Origin: Sclerodactyla briareus
Lineage: Eukaryota > Echinodermata > Holothuroidea > Dendrochirotida > Sclerodactylidae
Assembly (NCBI GenBank): GCA_026419785.1
Contig: JAODTK010003444.1
Coordinates: forward strand, 1 to 64,000
Direction: 5' to 3'
Length of the DNA: 64,000 nucleotides
Of the stretch, positions 36,721 to 50,800 are shown one piece after another; position 1 is the first letter of the stretch, and each line of letters starts with the position of its first letter. The position numbers and the translations under genes were made by a program. Under the pieces are notes generated by a model. It did not search any database. It worked only from the letters and a program-made list of their open reading frames with translations, and was not told the origin of the DNA.

Positions 36721-38462
36721 AGCGGCCGTTTGGCTTAAAATGCAATTTGTAGTAAGCCCAAAGGTAAGTGCCTGAAGTAAGTACATGACCTCTACTAACC
36801 CCAGCTGTACCTTCAAATGATCAGGGGATCAAGTGGCTCCATCTCATCTTGTTGGAAATCCAACAACTTTCAAAATTCCACTAAATTATGCACCATTAAA
36901 CCTTAAATGACCTCCAGTGGACTCCCTAAACCTTCACTGTTTAATTGCTTGGGGAACCATGGGACCCCATCCCAGTTTTGTGAGAATCCGACAAACTTGA
37001 AATCACCTAAATTATGCAAATTATAGACTAGACCACTCAATTAGCATATTTAAAAAGCTTAAATCTAATCAGTTCATCTACTACCTGTCATCCTGGTTCT
37101 ACATGCCAAACTCATCAACTGTAGCACATACTTTATTTTGCGTAATCTGCTAACACAGCGTAAACAATATTTAGCATGAAATGAGCTAATTACCCCACTT
37201 AATTAATGACTTTGCTGCTCAAATCTTAATCTAGATCGTGTCACACCCCAACCCTCCCGGTGCTACCCACAAAATATTTGTATATCGGCCTCACGGTTTG
37301 CTTGAGACTCCTGCTATCATGACAGGTGCGACACAGCCACACCTACACACAAACTCACACGCCAATCTGACAAAATACGACAATGACACATTTATACAAC
37401 TGTGTAGAATTTAGGACAAATTAAGAATTCGAATTACAAGAATTATAAGTTGAACAACAAATACACATTCATATAGATGGAATGATGTCAGAAGATAACT
37501 ACTGTGTTGGCATTTATTGGGATTAGCCCCCTCAAAACTATCATCTTGTCAAAGAATGGCTGGCTGAATGGACAGCACGTATGGTTCTCTAAACTAAAGT
37601 TTGCTAAACTATGGTTTAAGAACAACATGTGGGTTACGACTGCTAGTCTCGCTTTTTTGGCGCCTCAGTGGTTGATTAATTGTTTTGTGATTTGCATTGA
37701 ATATGTTTAGACCTGATCTTAGAGATCAAAGAGAGCAGCCTGAATGATATAACAACAAGATCTAAGAGCATATAGAGGTAGATACAGCTCGCTAGCCCCT
37801 AAGTGTGGGCTACCTATGAATGGCACTACAGTGACTATTTTTCAAATTCATTAGGACTGATGATCGTTGAACATATCTACCAAAGCGACGTGATACCATG
37901 AAGGTCCCCGCCTGGTTGCACAACCCCAAAGATGGATAATATCAGCAAAATCAATGGAAATTTGGTCAATTTCTGCAATTGACACCCTTGATGATGCCCA
38001 GTGACCCCTCTGGTTTCACCACCTAAAACTCTCACACTGAAGATGGACCACATCTCAGAATTCCATGTGATCAGAGAAACTTCCAATGAAAATCACTGAA
38101 ATGTGCAAACTAGTCACATTAAATGAACTTCAGTAACCTAGGACCTTCTTTTGATTATCAGGGCTGATGGTAGACTATATCTACTAAGTTTTTGATGAGG
38201 ATCCAGCAAACTGAAATCTGTTTTGTGTACACTCCATATTGTCATATACAAGCGAATTGCATGCATCACTGTTATCCTCCCGAACATGAGATATTCTGCA
38301 CACAGTTTTGGGGGTAATGTTCAATTATTATGGGTTTCCATGCAAATTTTGGCTGATCTGGCTGAAAAAGAACCTTGACCATTCATCTCAGGATAGGGCT
38401 TCAACCATCTCAGGAAATATCGAGATCCAAGGAACCCCCCCTCCCCAACCATTGTGTGACAA
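36721..38462. other. Region 3' of the last recognised NF1 exon
   Basis: Repeat-like text with recurring AATTCCACTAAATTATGCA and ATCCGACAAACTTGAAATC at about 36850-37020, and a similar stretch at 37860-38220 (GATCAGGG, ATCCAGCAAACTGAAATC). If the NF1 stop is at 38463, the 3' UTR would start here. I see no convincing polyadenylation signal. Confidence 0.45.
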
Positions 38463-38822
38463 TCAATAACCTGTTAGCTCGGTCTTCTTGGTAAGTGCCT
38501 CTCGAGGCAGTTGTCTTTTGGCCCCGAGCAGTGCCGGAAGCGGAGGGCCCCCATCAGGATGAACAGTTCCCCGAGTGCTCAGCCTCGACCGCCCACTGGG
38601 AGCGGAGCAGAGCGAGGACATAGAGTTGAGATTGTTGGTGGTGACGAGTATGTCTATAAGGGCAGGGTCAGGGGCACGCTCCGCCATCTTCTGCTGGGGT
38701 AGAGTGGCCGCACTGTTTGGTCCAGGTCTCTCAGCAAGCTTCACGAACAGCCTGCGCTCGCGTGGAGTTGTGGCTTCTCGGTGAATGGACTGGAGAACCT
38801 CCATAGGGCGCCAAGCCGATAC
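38463..38822 (-). CDS. NF1: NF1 last recognised exon, frame-broken, possible C-terminus
   Basis: After acceptor CATTCTTCAG the join gives S-I-G-L. One base over it reads [11 protein letters not shown] (human LWRFAGPFSKQ), and after another shift [12 protein letters not shown], later [17 protein letters not shown] (human ITANLNLSNSMTSLATS). The open frame then ends in a TGA at 38463-38465 after TKKTELTGY. This stop may be the true end of the protein. Alternatively CAG/GTTATT just before it is a weak donor and a further exon (human ends NSIKKIV) is unrecognised. No clear polyadenylation signal was identified downstream. At least two one-base indels are needed. Confidence 0.85.
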   Translation of the reverse strand, partial: VSAWRPMEVLQSIHREATTPRERRLFVKLAERPGPNSAATLPQQKMAERAPDPALIDILVTTNNLNSMSSLCSAPSGRSRLSTRGTVHPDGGPPLPALLGAKRQLPREALTKKTELTGY

Positions 38823-41800
38823 CTGAAGAATGGGAAAAGGAAATAATTATAGGAGGTGAAGAATCCAGAAGACTTCATACAGTTTACAGTACTAAACCCT
38901 GTTCACCTAACTGCATGACAGTTGTATCACATTAGTAGTGTGATGGCAGTCATGCACATTCATAAGGCACAAAATACAAAGGTTCAATTGCCCTGGAAGA
39001 AGGGACAAAGAACCAACGAGAACCACAGAAGATGATTGGCACTAGATGAGCATGAACCTTTCAAGCCACTTGAAGATGTCAATATTTTGTGAACACAAAT
39101 TTCAAAAGGAGGGTTATTTCAAACTGTTGGTGCAGCTACAGCAAAGGTTCTAGTGCCACAAAAGTATTTTCATGCGAGGTCCAGGTTTAACAAATCGCAG
39201 TAGAAGACCAAAGACTTGCAATAAGTTTTACAGCATCTGGACTGAGAAATCACACATAACAAACCTAAATGAAAGCAGGTACTAGAACTAGCTGAAGACA
39301 AATATAAAATAATTTTGAACACAGGTGAACACTCTACTGAGAACCATCTTGTTGATTGACTTACTCTGTAGGAATGTTGTCTGTTGAGGCAGTGGCTCAT
39401 CACTGGCCATCGTGATGATGTTCTGTACGGCCGCCAGGATGGCCTGGTTGTGGCAGTCACGTAAAACACTTGCATTTTTTGAGTCCACCGCGTGGGATAC
39501 CTGTAAGAATGAAAGAGAAAAAAAAACACATAATGGATAGTGAAATTGTATGCAGAAGATTTATATAGGTTCTTTTACACAGTGATTACTAACCTTAGGA
39601 TTTAAAATGGGATGTTCTCCTTACTTCATGCTTTTGTTGAGCACCAAACACAATGGCAGATTCGCCTTTGTGAGAGGCATCCAGGCAAATTGTGGCATAA
39701 TAATACCCTCTCCCAGTTCTAACCCACCAGTCTTCGGTTTACCCCTGCAACCTCAACCATACTACCAGACTGTTCGTGGACATCCCAAATACGTAGTATT
39801 GGGGTTTCATTTTCTGGGAAATTCGCTGCCCCTTGCATTAAAAAATGGGCCAACTCTTCAAGTAGTTCAAGAGCAAACTAAAAATCACTTGCTGGAACAT
39901 AACACTAAAACCAGACTTGAACAAAGCAACTCATGCTAAATGTTAGACCTAACTCCTTGCCCCCGCCCCTCCTTAAAAATCACACCATTTACGTCCTGTA
40001 AGTTTTATGCTATGTTACGAAGGGTGCCAAGACTAGAAAAGTTCCCACTTATTTCTGGTTCCTCTACTCCCTCAATGTACGTTATTTAAGCCGACACTAC
40101 ATTTTCTGATTTTTATTGTATATGTTAGGTGATTTGTTGTAAAATGTTTTGGGGATAGTCGTAAATAAACTTGAATTGAATTGAATTGAGCTATGTAAAT
40201 GACGGTATACTGACATATATTGACAGCTGGCAGTCATAACATCAAGTCTGGCCCTGGGCGCGCTCCACGTAACTTTTCTAGCCAATAGTAGAGTCTGAGT
40301 TGCATGTTGCACACAATCGTGTTGAATATTCAGATCGTGCTTGATGTTCCATCTAACCAATCAGAAACAGGTTACTAAATCAGTAGCAGATTCAAAATGA
40401 GTTACACACAGCCTTGTCCATAATGTCCAGTCCAGAGAGTCCAGAGAAGCTTCAGGGTCTGTGAAGCGTGACACAGTAGGATCAATTGAAAGGACTGCCA
40501 ATCATAATAGTAATAAGTGTGTAGGAATGGCTGAATCAAGTGAACCTATGCCAGGTTCAATTTTTCAAATCCTTTGTATGAGCAGAGTAGTGGCCTGATT
40601 TGCAGACTAGAGGTTCTAGGGGTGTCCAATTTGCGGCGTCTTCAGGAGAACTCTGTCCAAGTGGTAGTCATGGCTGTGCAGGTGAGACATCAATACCAGG
40701 CACTGCGGCCACAGCTGTTTCTGTAAGGTCCCCTCATTGTTATTCTAATAATTAATTTGTATGGCGTGACTTGGAATTTTGGTTTGGCATCTCGGTATCT
40801 CCGTAGTATCTAACACAGAGTGACTGGACGGGCACTTCAATCCTCCTCGCAGCTTCTTCTACACAAACCCCGGTGATGGATCTCGAACTTAATGTAGTGG
40901 TTTATTCTCGGTTGCCGCTCCGATCTTGTGGAACGAGCTCCCGTTACAGCTCAAGTCGGCAACTGTACGTTAACATCTTAAGAGCCAAGCTTGTGAGACT
41001 GTTTAGTTTCTAAGGCATATTTTTTAGCACAAGTGCCTCCGAGCATTGGGTTCCTCTGGATTTTGGTGCTATATAAATGTATATTTATTACTATTATTAT
41101 TATCTTCAGGTCTGATCACTGATGAATATTGTTTAGCAGGTGGGCCTTATATCCTATTTCATGTGATGGAAGCCTACGATGCTATACATGTGTCAATACC
41201 CTGGGCATAGTCAGTCAAAATATGAGTCATTGTCAAATCAAATTGACTCCATGCATACTCTCCCTGAATGATCATTCGCAAAGCTGACTCTGGAGGGTCA
41301 CTTACTGGGAATGGGTATGAAACCCTGAGAAAAACTGGTCTACTAGCTGGTCTATACTAGCCGGTCTACTAGCCGGTATATACTAGCCGGTCTACTAGCG
41401 GTCTACTAGCCGGTCTATACTAGCCGGTCTATAGTAGCCGGTCTACTAGCCGGTATATACTAGCCGGTCTACGAGCCGGTCTATACTAGCCGGTCTATAC
41501 TAGACGGTCTATACTAGCCGGTCTATACTAGCCGGTCTATAGTAGCGGTCTACTAGCCGGTATATACTAGCCGGTCTACTAGCCGGTCTATACTAGCCGG
41601 TCTATACTAGCCGGTCTACTAGCCGGTCTACTAGCCGGTCTACTAGCCGGTCTACTAGCCGGTCTACTAGCGGTCTACTAGCCGGTCTATACTAGCCGGT
41701 CTATACTAGCCGGTCTATACTAGCCGGTCTATACTAGCCGGTCTACTAGCCGGTCTACTAGCGGTCTACTAGCCGGTCTATACTAGCCGGTCTACTAGCC

Positions 41801-44800
41801 GGTCTACTAGCCGGTCTACGAGCCGGTCTATACTAGCCGGTCTACTAGCCGGTCTACTAGCCGGTCTACTAGCGGTCTACTAGCCGGTCTATACTAGCCG
41901 GTCTACTAGCCGGTATATACTAGCGGTCTACTAGCGGTCTACTTGCCGGTCTACTAGCTGGTCTATACTAGCCGGTCTTTCTACTAAAGCCGGTCTATTA
42001 CTAGCCGAGTCTACTAAGCTGGTTATAGTAGTACGGTCTTTTTTTTTTTCAAACAAAGGACATGAGGAAGGGCGAACCATAATTGCCGAAACAAAGGCAC
42101 CCCCAAAGCACCCAATGAAACTAAAAGAAAGAGAGAAGAGAGCAGCTTGTTGTGATTCTACTTGAACCGTGGAGTCAAAATCAGGAGGAGGATACATCCC
42201 GAGGAAGCATATCCAGGCACGCGAAGGCGGGAAAAAAGGACGTGCGCAAGGTTTCGGGCAGATGACGTGGAAGAGCAACCGAACGGGTGGCTGGAAGAAG
42301 AAGAGCGAGTGAGTAAGGCGAGTAACCTCGAGTAACGGAGGAAACAGCATCCCCAAGCTCAGAAGAACATTGACCATAAAAGTAACGGGTAAAGGAGGCA
42401 GAGATGATACAGATCGGCGATGGGATAGAGATTGAAGTGAGGAGTAAGAGACCATCGTGATGAGACGAAGGCCTTTCTCTGGGAACGATCAAGGGGACAA
42501 GGAGAGAGGATGGCGAAAGACCCCCCCAATATATGGCAACCATTATTCCATTAGGGAGCGAATTTAGGGCTTTATAAAGCAGAAGTAGGCTGTTGTGGGG
42601 TGGAAGTATTTCCTTGGCAGAATAAGAAGCCCAACTTTCTAGAAGCTAGGTCTATACTAGCCGGTCTACTAGCGGTCTGACTAGCCGGTCTACTGGTGTT
42701 GGCTTACTAGCGGTCTAATAAGCGGTCACTAACTGGGTTCCTAGCTGGTCTTACTAGCTGGTCCTGGTCTACTAGACGGCTCTAATAGCCGGTCTACTGC
42801 TGGTCTATATAGCAGGTCTATATAGCCGGTTCTACTTTAGACGTCTACTAGCGGTTCTACTGGCTCGCGTCTTACTACGGCCTACTAAGCTGGTCTACTA
42901 GCCGGTCAAATAGCTGGTTCTACGAGCGGTCTCTACTTGCCGGTCTACTAGCTGGTCCTGGTCTACTGGCCGATCTACTAAGACGGTCTACTAGCTGGTC
43001 TATACTAGCCGGTCTACTAGCCGTCTAATGGCTGGTCTTACTAGCCGGTCTACTAGTGGTTACTAGCGGTCGACTGGTGTTCCGGGTGTTACTACTGCCG
43101 GTCTACGAGAGGGTCTCTAGATGAGTCTACTAGTGTCTACAGCCAGTTACTAGCCGGTCTACTAGCCGGGCTACGAGATGGCCATCCAAGGAATTGTAAG
43201 TCATTGAGTAGTACTCACGAATAATCAATGTATGAGGGAGCAAAATATCTCTGAGAGATTTTGGGAATATAAACTGGATAACAGTGTGATGGACTTAAAC
43301 AGCTGGGGAAGGACGATGTGGAAAACTTGACTGGCTAGAGAGGTATACTCATAGAGAATCCCAGCATCCTGCTCGTTCATGTTCATGACCAAAGTGGCCT
43401 GTGAGTAGAGAAATGTTAAAAATGGATATGTAAATCAGTGGACTGGAGTAAACAGGATTAAGTAGACGTGAGATTGGCAGGAGGGGAGTGTTCCAGTGCT
43501 GGGATACTGGGAGCCACAGTGAAGAAAAAAAAAATTCTGTAAAAAAAATAAGGCCAAGGTGGATGGACTCTAGGCACTCTAGGTTAGGATATCTTAAATA
43601 AAGATGCAGACATTGAGATCTCATAATGTAGGAATAGGCAGAGAAAGAAGTTTTAGTTTACATCCCACAAGAATTTATAAGAGGAGCAGTCTTCGTTTTT
43701 GGAGGTAGTTTGTTTCCCAGGCTTGGTCAAACCAATGAGCATTACAATCTCCAAAAAGAGATCAGTTACCCGCTGACAGAGCTTTGGTGAATGTTTGACA
43801 TGTGCAATTAATGTTATCGTTTTATCTTTCCATGTGCATATGCAAATTGCGGCCAGACTGGTTTAATTGTAAACAAATAGGTCACATCATCACAGCTGTT
43901 TTCACTGGCCCGAGTAGTAGATTAATTGCTACATGCTATCTATCAATGAATCTGTCGTTACACTCTGAGAATTTTTTTTGAGGGAAATTAATCTGTTGAA
44001 TGAAGATGCATGTGGGGTAGGAGGCACCTGCAAAAGGCCTCACTGTGGCGCCTACGGCCTCAGGTTTAGGTACTCAGGTTGAGCATTACAAAACTAATCA
44101 GATTCTCAAGGTTTGCCCATGTTTGTCCTCAGAAGCTGGCCCCTAACACAGTACATCAATCCTAATAGGGAGAAGGATATATACATGAGATGTGCATCCA
44201 CCTTAGGCCAGAAACTATTCAACAAGCACGGCCAGTGAGCCACACAAGCATACATATTGAGATACATATGGACATGACTACACAGAGTTTCAAGTACAGT
44301 CAGGCAGAATAAGAGATAATAAAATATCACAGCTTTGGTGGCCATTCCAAAGGGGTACCTCCATCCTCAGAAGAGCAGGGCTAGACGACTTTGTATCAAA
44401 AGCTCGAAATAGCAAAGTGAAATAGGACTATCAAACCCCACATCTCAAATGTGGGAGTTCTTGAATGTTGCCTTGTTGAGATGTTTCATTTACTTTCAGA
44501 AATTTGAGGAATCTACGACATCACGGGGGAAATGATGCATAAGTGCCACCCATAGTCCCTATCACAGTAAATGCTGCTTTTGCGCAATTGTTAAACAGGA
44601 AAGACGAAGCAAGGGTATCACTAGGAAAAAATGACACATTATTGAATATTCGTGAAGATTTGAGCTTCTATTCTGACCCAATCTATGTGTGTCGGTACAG
44701 GATAAAATACCATGTATATATTGACTGTTGTAGTATAGGAATCCCGCGGTGCCCCCAGTGATTAAAGCCACATTTTGAATTTGGATGGGTTTCAGTTGTC

Positions 44801-47800
44801 AAATGTGAATAAACCGGACGTAACCAAAAGTCCAGGTCTTATATACTGGACCCATTGGCCTTTAAAGCTGAGTTGCGCATGCAATGCGTTTCAGCAAGCT
44901 GCACCATCATCCCTTGCTGTGATACCCAACAGGGGGAGATACAGGGATCTACAAACAGATGCAGAAGCTTGGGCTCTAAACCTCCTAATCGGACCACTCA
45001 CATAAAAGTGAGCAGCAGCTTGTATCCTCGGCTTTAAACCTAATCAGAGCATACCAGTCAGTGAGCAGCAGTACTGGATACGTGCTTTGAACCTCCCCAG
45101 AGCCACTACCTAACAGTGAGCAGCAGTACTGGTATACCTCATGCTCTGAACCTATCGGAACCCACTGACCATAACAGGAAACAGCATACTTGTGGTATGG
45201 CTTTATTTAAACCTAACTAGGAGCCACGACCATAACAGTGAGCAGCAGAGTACTCGTATCCTCGTGCTTTAACCTAATAAGAGCCACTGACATAACAAGA
45301 ACAGCAGTACGTATCCTTGTTGCTTTAAAACCTAATCGGAACCAGTACCAGTAACAGGAACAGCAGTACTTGTACCGGTGCTTAAACTAATCGGAACCAC
45401 TTACCATAAACGAGTGAGCAGCAGTACTTGTATCCTCGTGCTTAAAACCTAATCAGAGCCACTTACCATAACAGTGAACAGCAGTACTTGTATCCTCTTG
45501 CTTTAAACCTAATCAGCGCCACTTACCATACAGTGAGCAGCAGTACTTGTATCCTTGTGCTTTAAACCTAATCAGAGCCACTTACCATACAGTGAGCAGC
45601 AGTACTTGTATCCTCTTGCTTTAAACCTAATCAGCACCACTTACCATAACAGTGAGCAGCAGTACTTGTATCCTCGTGCTTAAAACCTAATCAGAGCCAC
45701 TTACCATAACAGTGAACAGCAGTACTTGTATCCTCGTGCTTAAAACCTAATCAGAGCCACTTACCATAACAGTGAACAGCAGTACCTGTATCCTCGTGCT
45801 TTAAACCTAATCAGAGCCACTTACCATACAGTGAGCAGCAGTACTTGTATCCTCGTGCTTAAAACCTAATCAGAGCCACTTACCATAACAGTGAGCAGCA
45901 GTACTTGTATCCTCATGCTTTAAACCTAATCAGAGCCACTTACCACAACAGTGAGCAGCAGTACTTGTATCCTCATGCTTTAAACCTAATCAGAGCCACT
46001 TACCATACAGTGAGCAGCAGTACTTGTATCCTCGTGCTTAAACCTAATCAGAGCCACTTACCATTACAGTGAGCAGCAGTACTTGTATCCTCGTGCTTTG
46101 AACCTAATCAGAGCCACTTACCATAACAGTGAGCAACAGTACTTGTATCCTCGTCCTTTAAACCTAATCAGAACCACTTACCATTACAGTGAGCAGCAGT
46201 ACTTGTATCCTCGTGCTTTAAACCTAATCAGAGCCACTTACCATACCAGTGAGCAGCAGTACTTGTATCCTCGTGCTTAAACCTAATCAGAACCACTTAC
46301 CATACAGTGAGCAGCAGTACTTGAATCCTCGTGTCCGTGAGGACCTCCTCGTTCAGGAGCACATTCTCTGAGGGGGTCGAGACCTTCCTCTCCTTTCGCG
46401 ACTTGGGTACCTCCATACTGCTGCTCTCCGCTGGTCCTGCGCTCATGACGGAGCCTCCTCTCTGACAGGGTCAGGTCCCCGCTAGACCCGCTCACCAATA
46501 TCTCTGGGCTCCGCCCCGAACGAGTTGAGGCACCCTGGTAGGGAAGGTTCAAAGTTCAAGATATCAACCAAAAAGACAGTGGGATTGACTCGAAATAAAC
46601 CTAAGCATAACCAAATTAAACAACCTGCAGTGCTATACTAAGCTTCATCTTCAAGATAAGGAGTTTAACAGTTGGGCTCTTTTGTATTTCTGATTGAGCT
46701 ATTTGACCCATGGCCTGGGGTGTGAATAAAATCAGAGTGATGGTCTGCGGTCTTGTTGGTGTTTCTGTCATTGGCTTTGTCCTGTTCTGTTTGCGGTTAG
46801 TAAGTAAATTAAGGGCCAGTATGGACAGTTTCCTCTCTTGGCAGTAACTTGTTTTTACTGTCCTTGCATCCACTGGCTGCATAGAAGGCATAGTGCAGGC
46901 ACAGGAAATTTAAATTCTATTTTGAATTGGGTGTTATGATTGTGGGGGTGAAATCAGTGTACCTTCGTAAAAGCTGGTGGGAAAGTTTTCCAATTTAGGT
47001 AATAATACCAGTGTGTGCACAGGGAGGGGGTCGGAGGAATGGGGAGAAGAACTATGCAAGGAAAATTAGAAGTGGGTGGAAAAATTAGAAATGGGTGGAA
47101 AATGAGAAATGGGTGGAAAAATTCAGAAAGATTCTGTAACTGCTCACTTCCTGTGTTTCCTTTACATGTGAAGGAGAGGATTTTAGGCATGTCATGAGAA
47201 TTTTTTTAGGCAAGTGTCACAAGTGAGCTCTATGGCCGTGAAATTCAGCCACTGAAGGAGGAAGATTAGAAAGTAATGATATGAGGATGGTCGGGCAGGT
47301 GTGTGCGTGTGTGTGGCATAGCAATAACTGTCGGATGAGTAGAGAAGTCACTCAGGTCTGCCTGAACACAGGATCGGGTTCACAGTCATAGACCGTGGTG
47401 GATTGGTATGATGAGAGGATGGATGGTGACTGGGTCAGAAAATCTGGAAAGACGATTATAGCAGTTGCTTGACATAGCAGAGGTGAGCAATGAAGATTTG
47501 GGACTGCTAGAATGCACCCTAGCTCTAAATAGAAGCTCAATAGAGGAAGGTGCACCATGCAGTTGCAAGTTGGATGTGTACAAATCGCGCTACACATACC
47601 TGTGAGAGGTCCAAGCTCTTGTACTGTTTCAGTGGAGACTTGTCCATGCAGAGTGTGTGTGCTTCTGGAGTGCTGAGTCGAGGCTCCGATGTGGTCTTAT
47701 TGCGTTCTGGACACCAGGGCTCCGGTGAGGGGGACTTGAGCTTCTTGGAGGGGGACCGGGCTGGGCGTGGTGGGTCATTGCAAACACAGAGTTGTCGATT

Positions 47801-50800
47801 TCTATTGACTCGGGAGTGATGGGTGGGCAGTTCTTCCTCATGCTGCAGCGGCTACGGACTTCCTCAGAGTAGGGCAGGAGGGCTGCCAGATAGGGGACGC
47901 TCTCGACATAACCCCCAAAATCAAACTGGTCGCTAAACAGGGGAATCGAGAAAGAAATGGGTGGAAGATGAAGCGTCCCCACATTAGTCTTGACTTAGGA
48001 TGTAATAATATAATATTGATAAAATATCTACACAGCACCTCAAGTGAAGTTGCTCCATAGCGGCTTCACAGATATATTAATCTGATAATAGGAGCTGGTA
48101 CGCACTCTGACAATCTAAAAAGGTTATGTGGCAGGAGTTACTACAGCGCTGGTTGTACTGAAGCTCCTCGCCCCTCACATGTCCCCATTTAGCACCTCGG
48201 TGGAGAGGGGCATGGAGCGTATTGCCCAAGGACACCACAGAAAAACTGATTGGTCTGTGGGATCCGATCAACAGTCTGAAGTCTACCGACTGAGATAATC
48301 AAATCCCCATCGGTCTTCTCTCGGTATAAGACAATTTCGTAACTAAGCCCAAAATATGTCATATGGTTCTCCAGTGTCCATATCAGTGGGGGAGGGGGAA
48401 GTTGCTGACAGTTGTGCAAGCTTTTAACACCCTGTGTGTGCAGAGGAGCAGATCCCTTTGCAGTGGAGGGGGGTTCATATTAGGGTGACAGCCCTTTTGT
48501 TGAGTGGCTATTGTTTCTTGGGTGAAGGCCACCTCCCTGAATCCTGTTCTATGGAGAACACTACCATAGGCTAATATTGGCTATAATGGGGACCAGTGGG
48601 CTATATAGACAGAAGTGTTACTCACAGTTTCACCAATGGACAGTATGATGATACATGCCTACATCGTAGTGAGAACATGCTTTATAGATGTTTTCTTTCA
48701 CAGCGCAATGTTAGACTGGAGCTAGACAATGGAGCTCAATGTTGAAAGTAGCCTGCAGGATCGTTCACACGATACAATCCACACAACTTTTGTTGCCACT
48801 CATACACCCTTGTGGGTCGATGTTAGTCATGTTCGTAATGTACGCGTACATTTCGTCTGTGGGATCAAATCAAACGCCAGAGTGTACAAACGAGTAGAAA
48901 TATCTTATCATGTATCTTTACATTATGTCCTTTCTGCCCTGTCATGTTGGGCCATAGTGCTTCTGGAAAATTATTGGGCACTTATGGGGGAGATGGGCAC
49001 TTACAAGAAGGAATTGGCGAGAGGCATGAAGGCTCAACATGACAGATTCTGAATTCGGTTGACGTTTTACCGTGTCTGCCATGCCCTTCAATGAAGCGGA
49101 ATAGCGCTCTCAGGAGCACGTTTGAGAAGTGTTTTCGTTTGAATACCTCAACATATAAAGCCATATGTAAGTGCACAAGTGCTCAGAGAACATTCCAACG
49201 GGCAAACCTGTATAGTTAGTATCACTCTGCCCAGTGTGTAGGGTATTCATTGTAGTCACAAGTGAAAGAGATAGCGACCGACCTATGTACAAGTACTTTA
49301 ACCCCTTTATGTACAGATATTGTGTGCAGTTGTACTATAGTGTATTGGATTTGAAAACTACTCACTCAATTTAGGGGCAAATTGTTAGTATGAACCTCTA
49401 TCGATGAGAGATATGAAGAGACAAACCCCAAAATGTAAAAAATGGCGCAGATGCAATTATGTTGACAGATTTCCCAACAGGAAATATGCAAAATATGGAA
49501 CATTGTGAGCATGTCACCAATATTGGAGCCAATTTTCCTTGGAAGAGATCTCAAAAATGATCAGTTTACACTGGTGACACGGAGATCAGGCTGACAAACC
49601 ACGTTTCCCTGTATTTTTGGACATACATATTTAGCCTGATCCCCATTGCTGAAGGGCACTAGCTACCACTACGGCAACACAATGTAGAAAGTTGACCTAA
49701 CTTAGGCTTTGGCCTAGTATGATGCCACGCCTCGGTGTGGGCTCGGTTCTTCCATGACCGTGGGCCCACCTCATCATAATCACTGGAATCTCCGCTGTCC
49801 AAGGAAAAACAGGTGGATCAATGCCCTCTCCTTCTGTTCACAAGCTCCAGTAGGCGGTCAATGTTCCTTCATCTGACAGCTTTCCCATGCAATTTGCATC
49901 CAATAGTGTAGGGAGTGAGTGCCTAAAATTGTCCATCTCAATCAACGTACATGACCAGATCATTTACTTGTTTCTGGACAAATTTTCCAGAATTGGTGTT
50001 TATTGTATCACAATAGTTCAATGTAGTGTACTGTTCTCTGCAAATTGAGACCTGCCTGCACAGCAACGATCAAAGCTAGGATCAAGGAGAGACAACTTTC
50101 TGGAACTGCGCTAAGAATTAGTGTGCCAAGTGCTAGGATTTTGCTCTAGTTTTTGGAGTATAGCTCATAAAAAGCAGGATAATCAACCGTAGCTAGGGAA
50201 ATTACTTCAATCTATATGTGAAGGGTATCTGAATGAGATATCACATTTTTGTGAACTCTGGTGGGGTGTTTCTGCATCAAGGTCAAAAGAACGTCACAAT
50301 TTTGGTCATTTTTTCAATGTAATATTTATTTGTTTACTTTCTTTTCTTCCTTCAAATTTGGCCCACAAAGACTCAAATTTTGTTTACAGTTCCAATCCTT
50401 GGAAGACTTGGGCCTTCTCTTCAAAATAAGTGAGTTTTGAAGGTTGTGGGGTGTCAGGAAGTCATTTGATTTAAAGTAATGAGTCAAATGTGAGGTGAAC
50501 ATATACATAAAGGGCCTACATTTGGTTAATAGTGCATCTGCACCGTTTCCTGTGCTGGAAACTGCAGTATTCTGTAAATGTTCACTAAAGCAAGAACATG
50601 AATCGAATACAGCATTGAAACTTCTCAGGCTGGTCCTAATAGCACAAACCTGGTTCAGGATCAACTCACCAGTTACGGTGCTTGGAAACGATCTCAAGCA
50701 TTAAGTTAAGAATACGTATTGTCCTCGATACAACAGCTTTCGCCAGATGCCTGAAGCCTGTCAGAGAGAAAATGAAAGAAGATGATTTTTGTTGAGTAAT

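Noticed and set aside
41931-42455. 174-codon minus-strand frame
   Set aside because: It starts in the satellite, has biased composition (serine, proline, phenylalanine runs from a purine-rich tract), and has no recognisable domain.
46083-46280. Plus-strand frame with a 20-residue repeating protein
   Set aside because: It arises because the minisatellite unit is 60 bases long. It is antisense to NF1, and the unit is explained by the exon-donor boundary.
41335-46325. CRISPR-like regularly spaced repeats
   Set aside because: The units are contiguous with no unique spacers, and the genome is eukaryotic. These are satellites.
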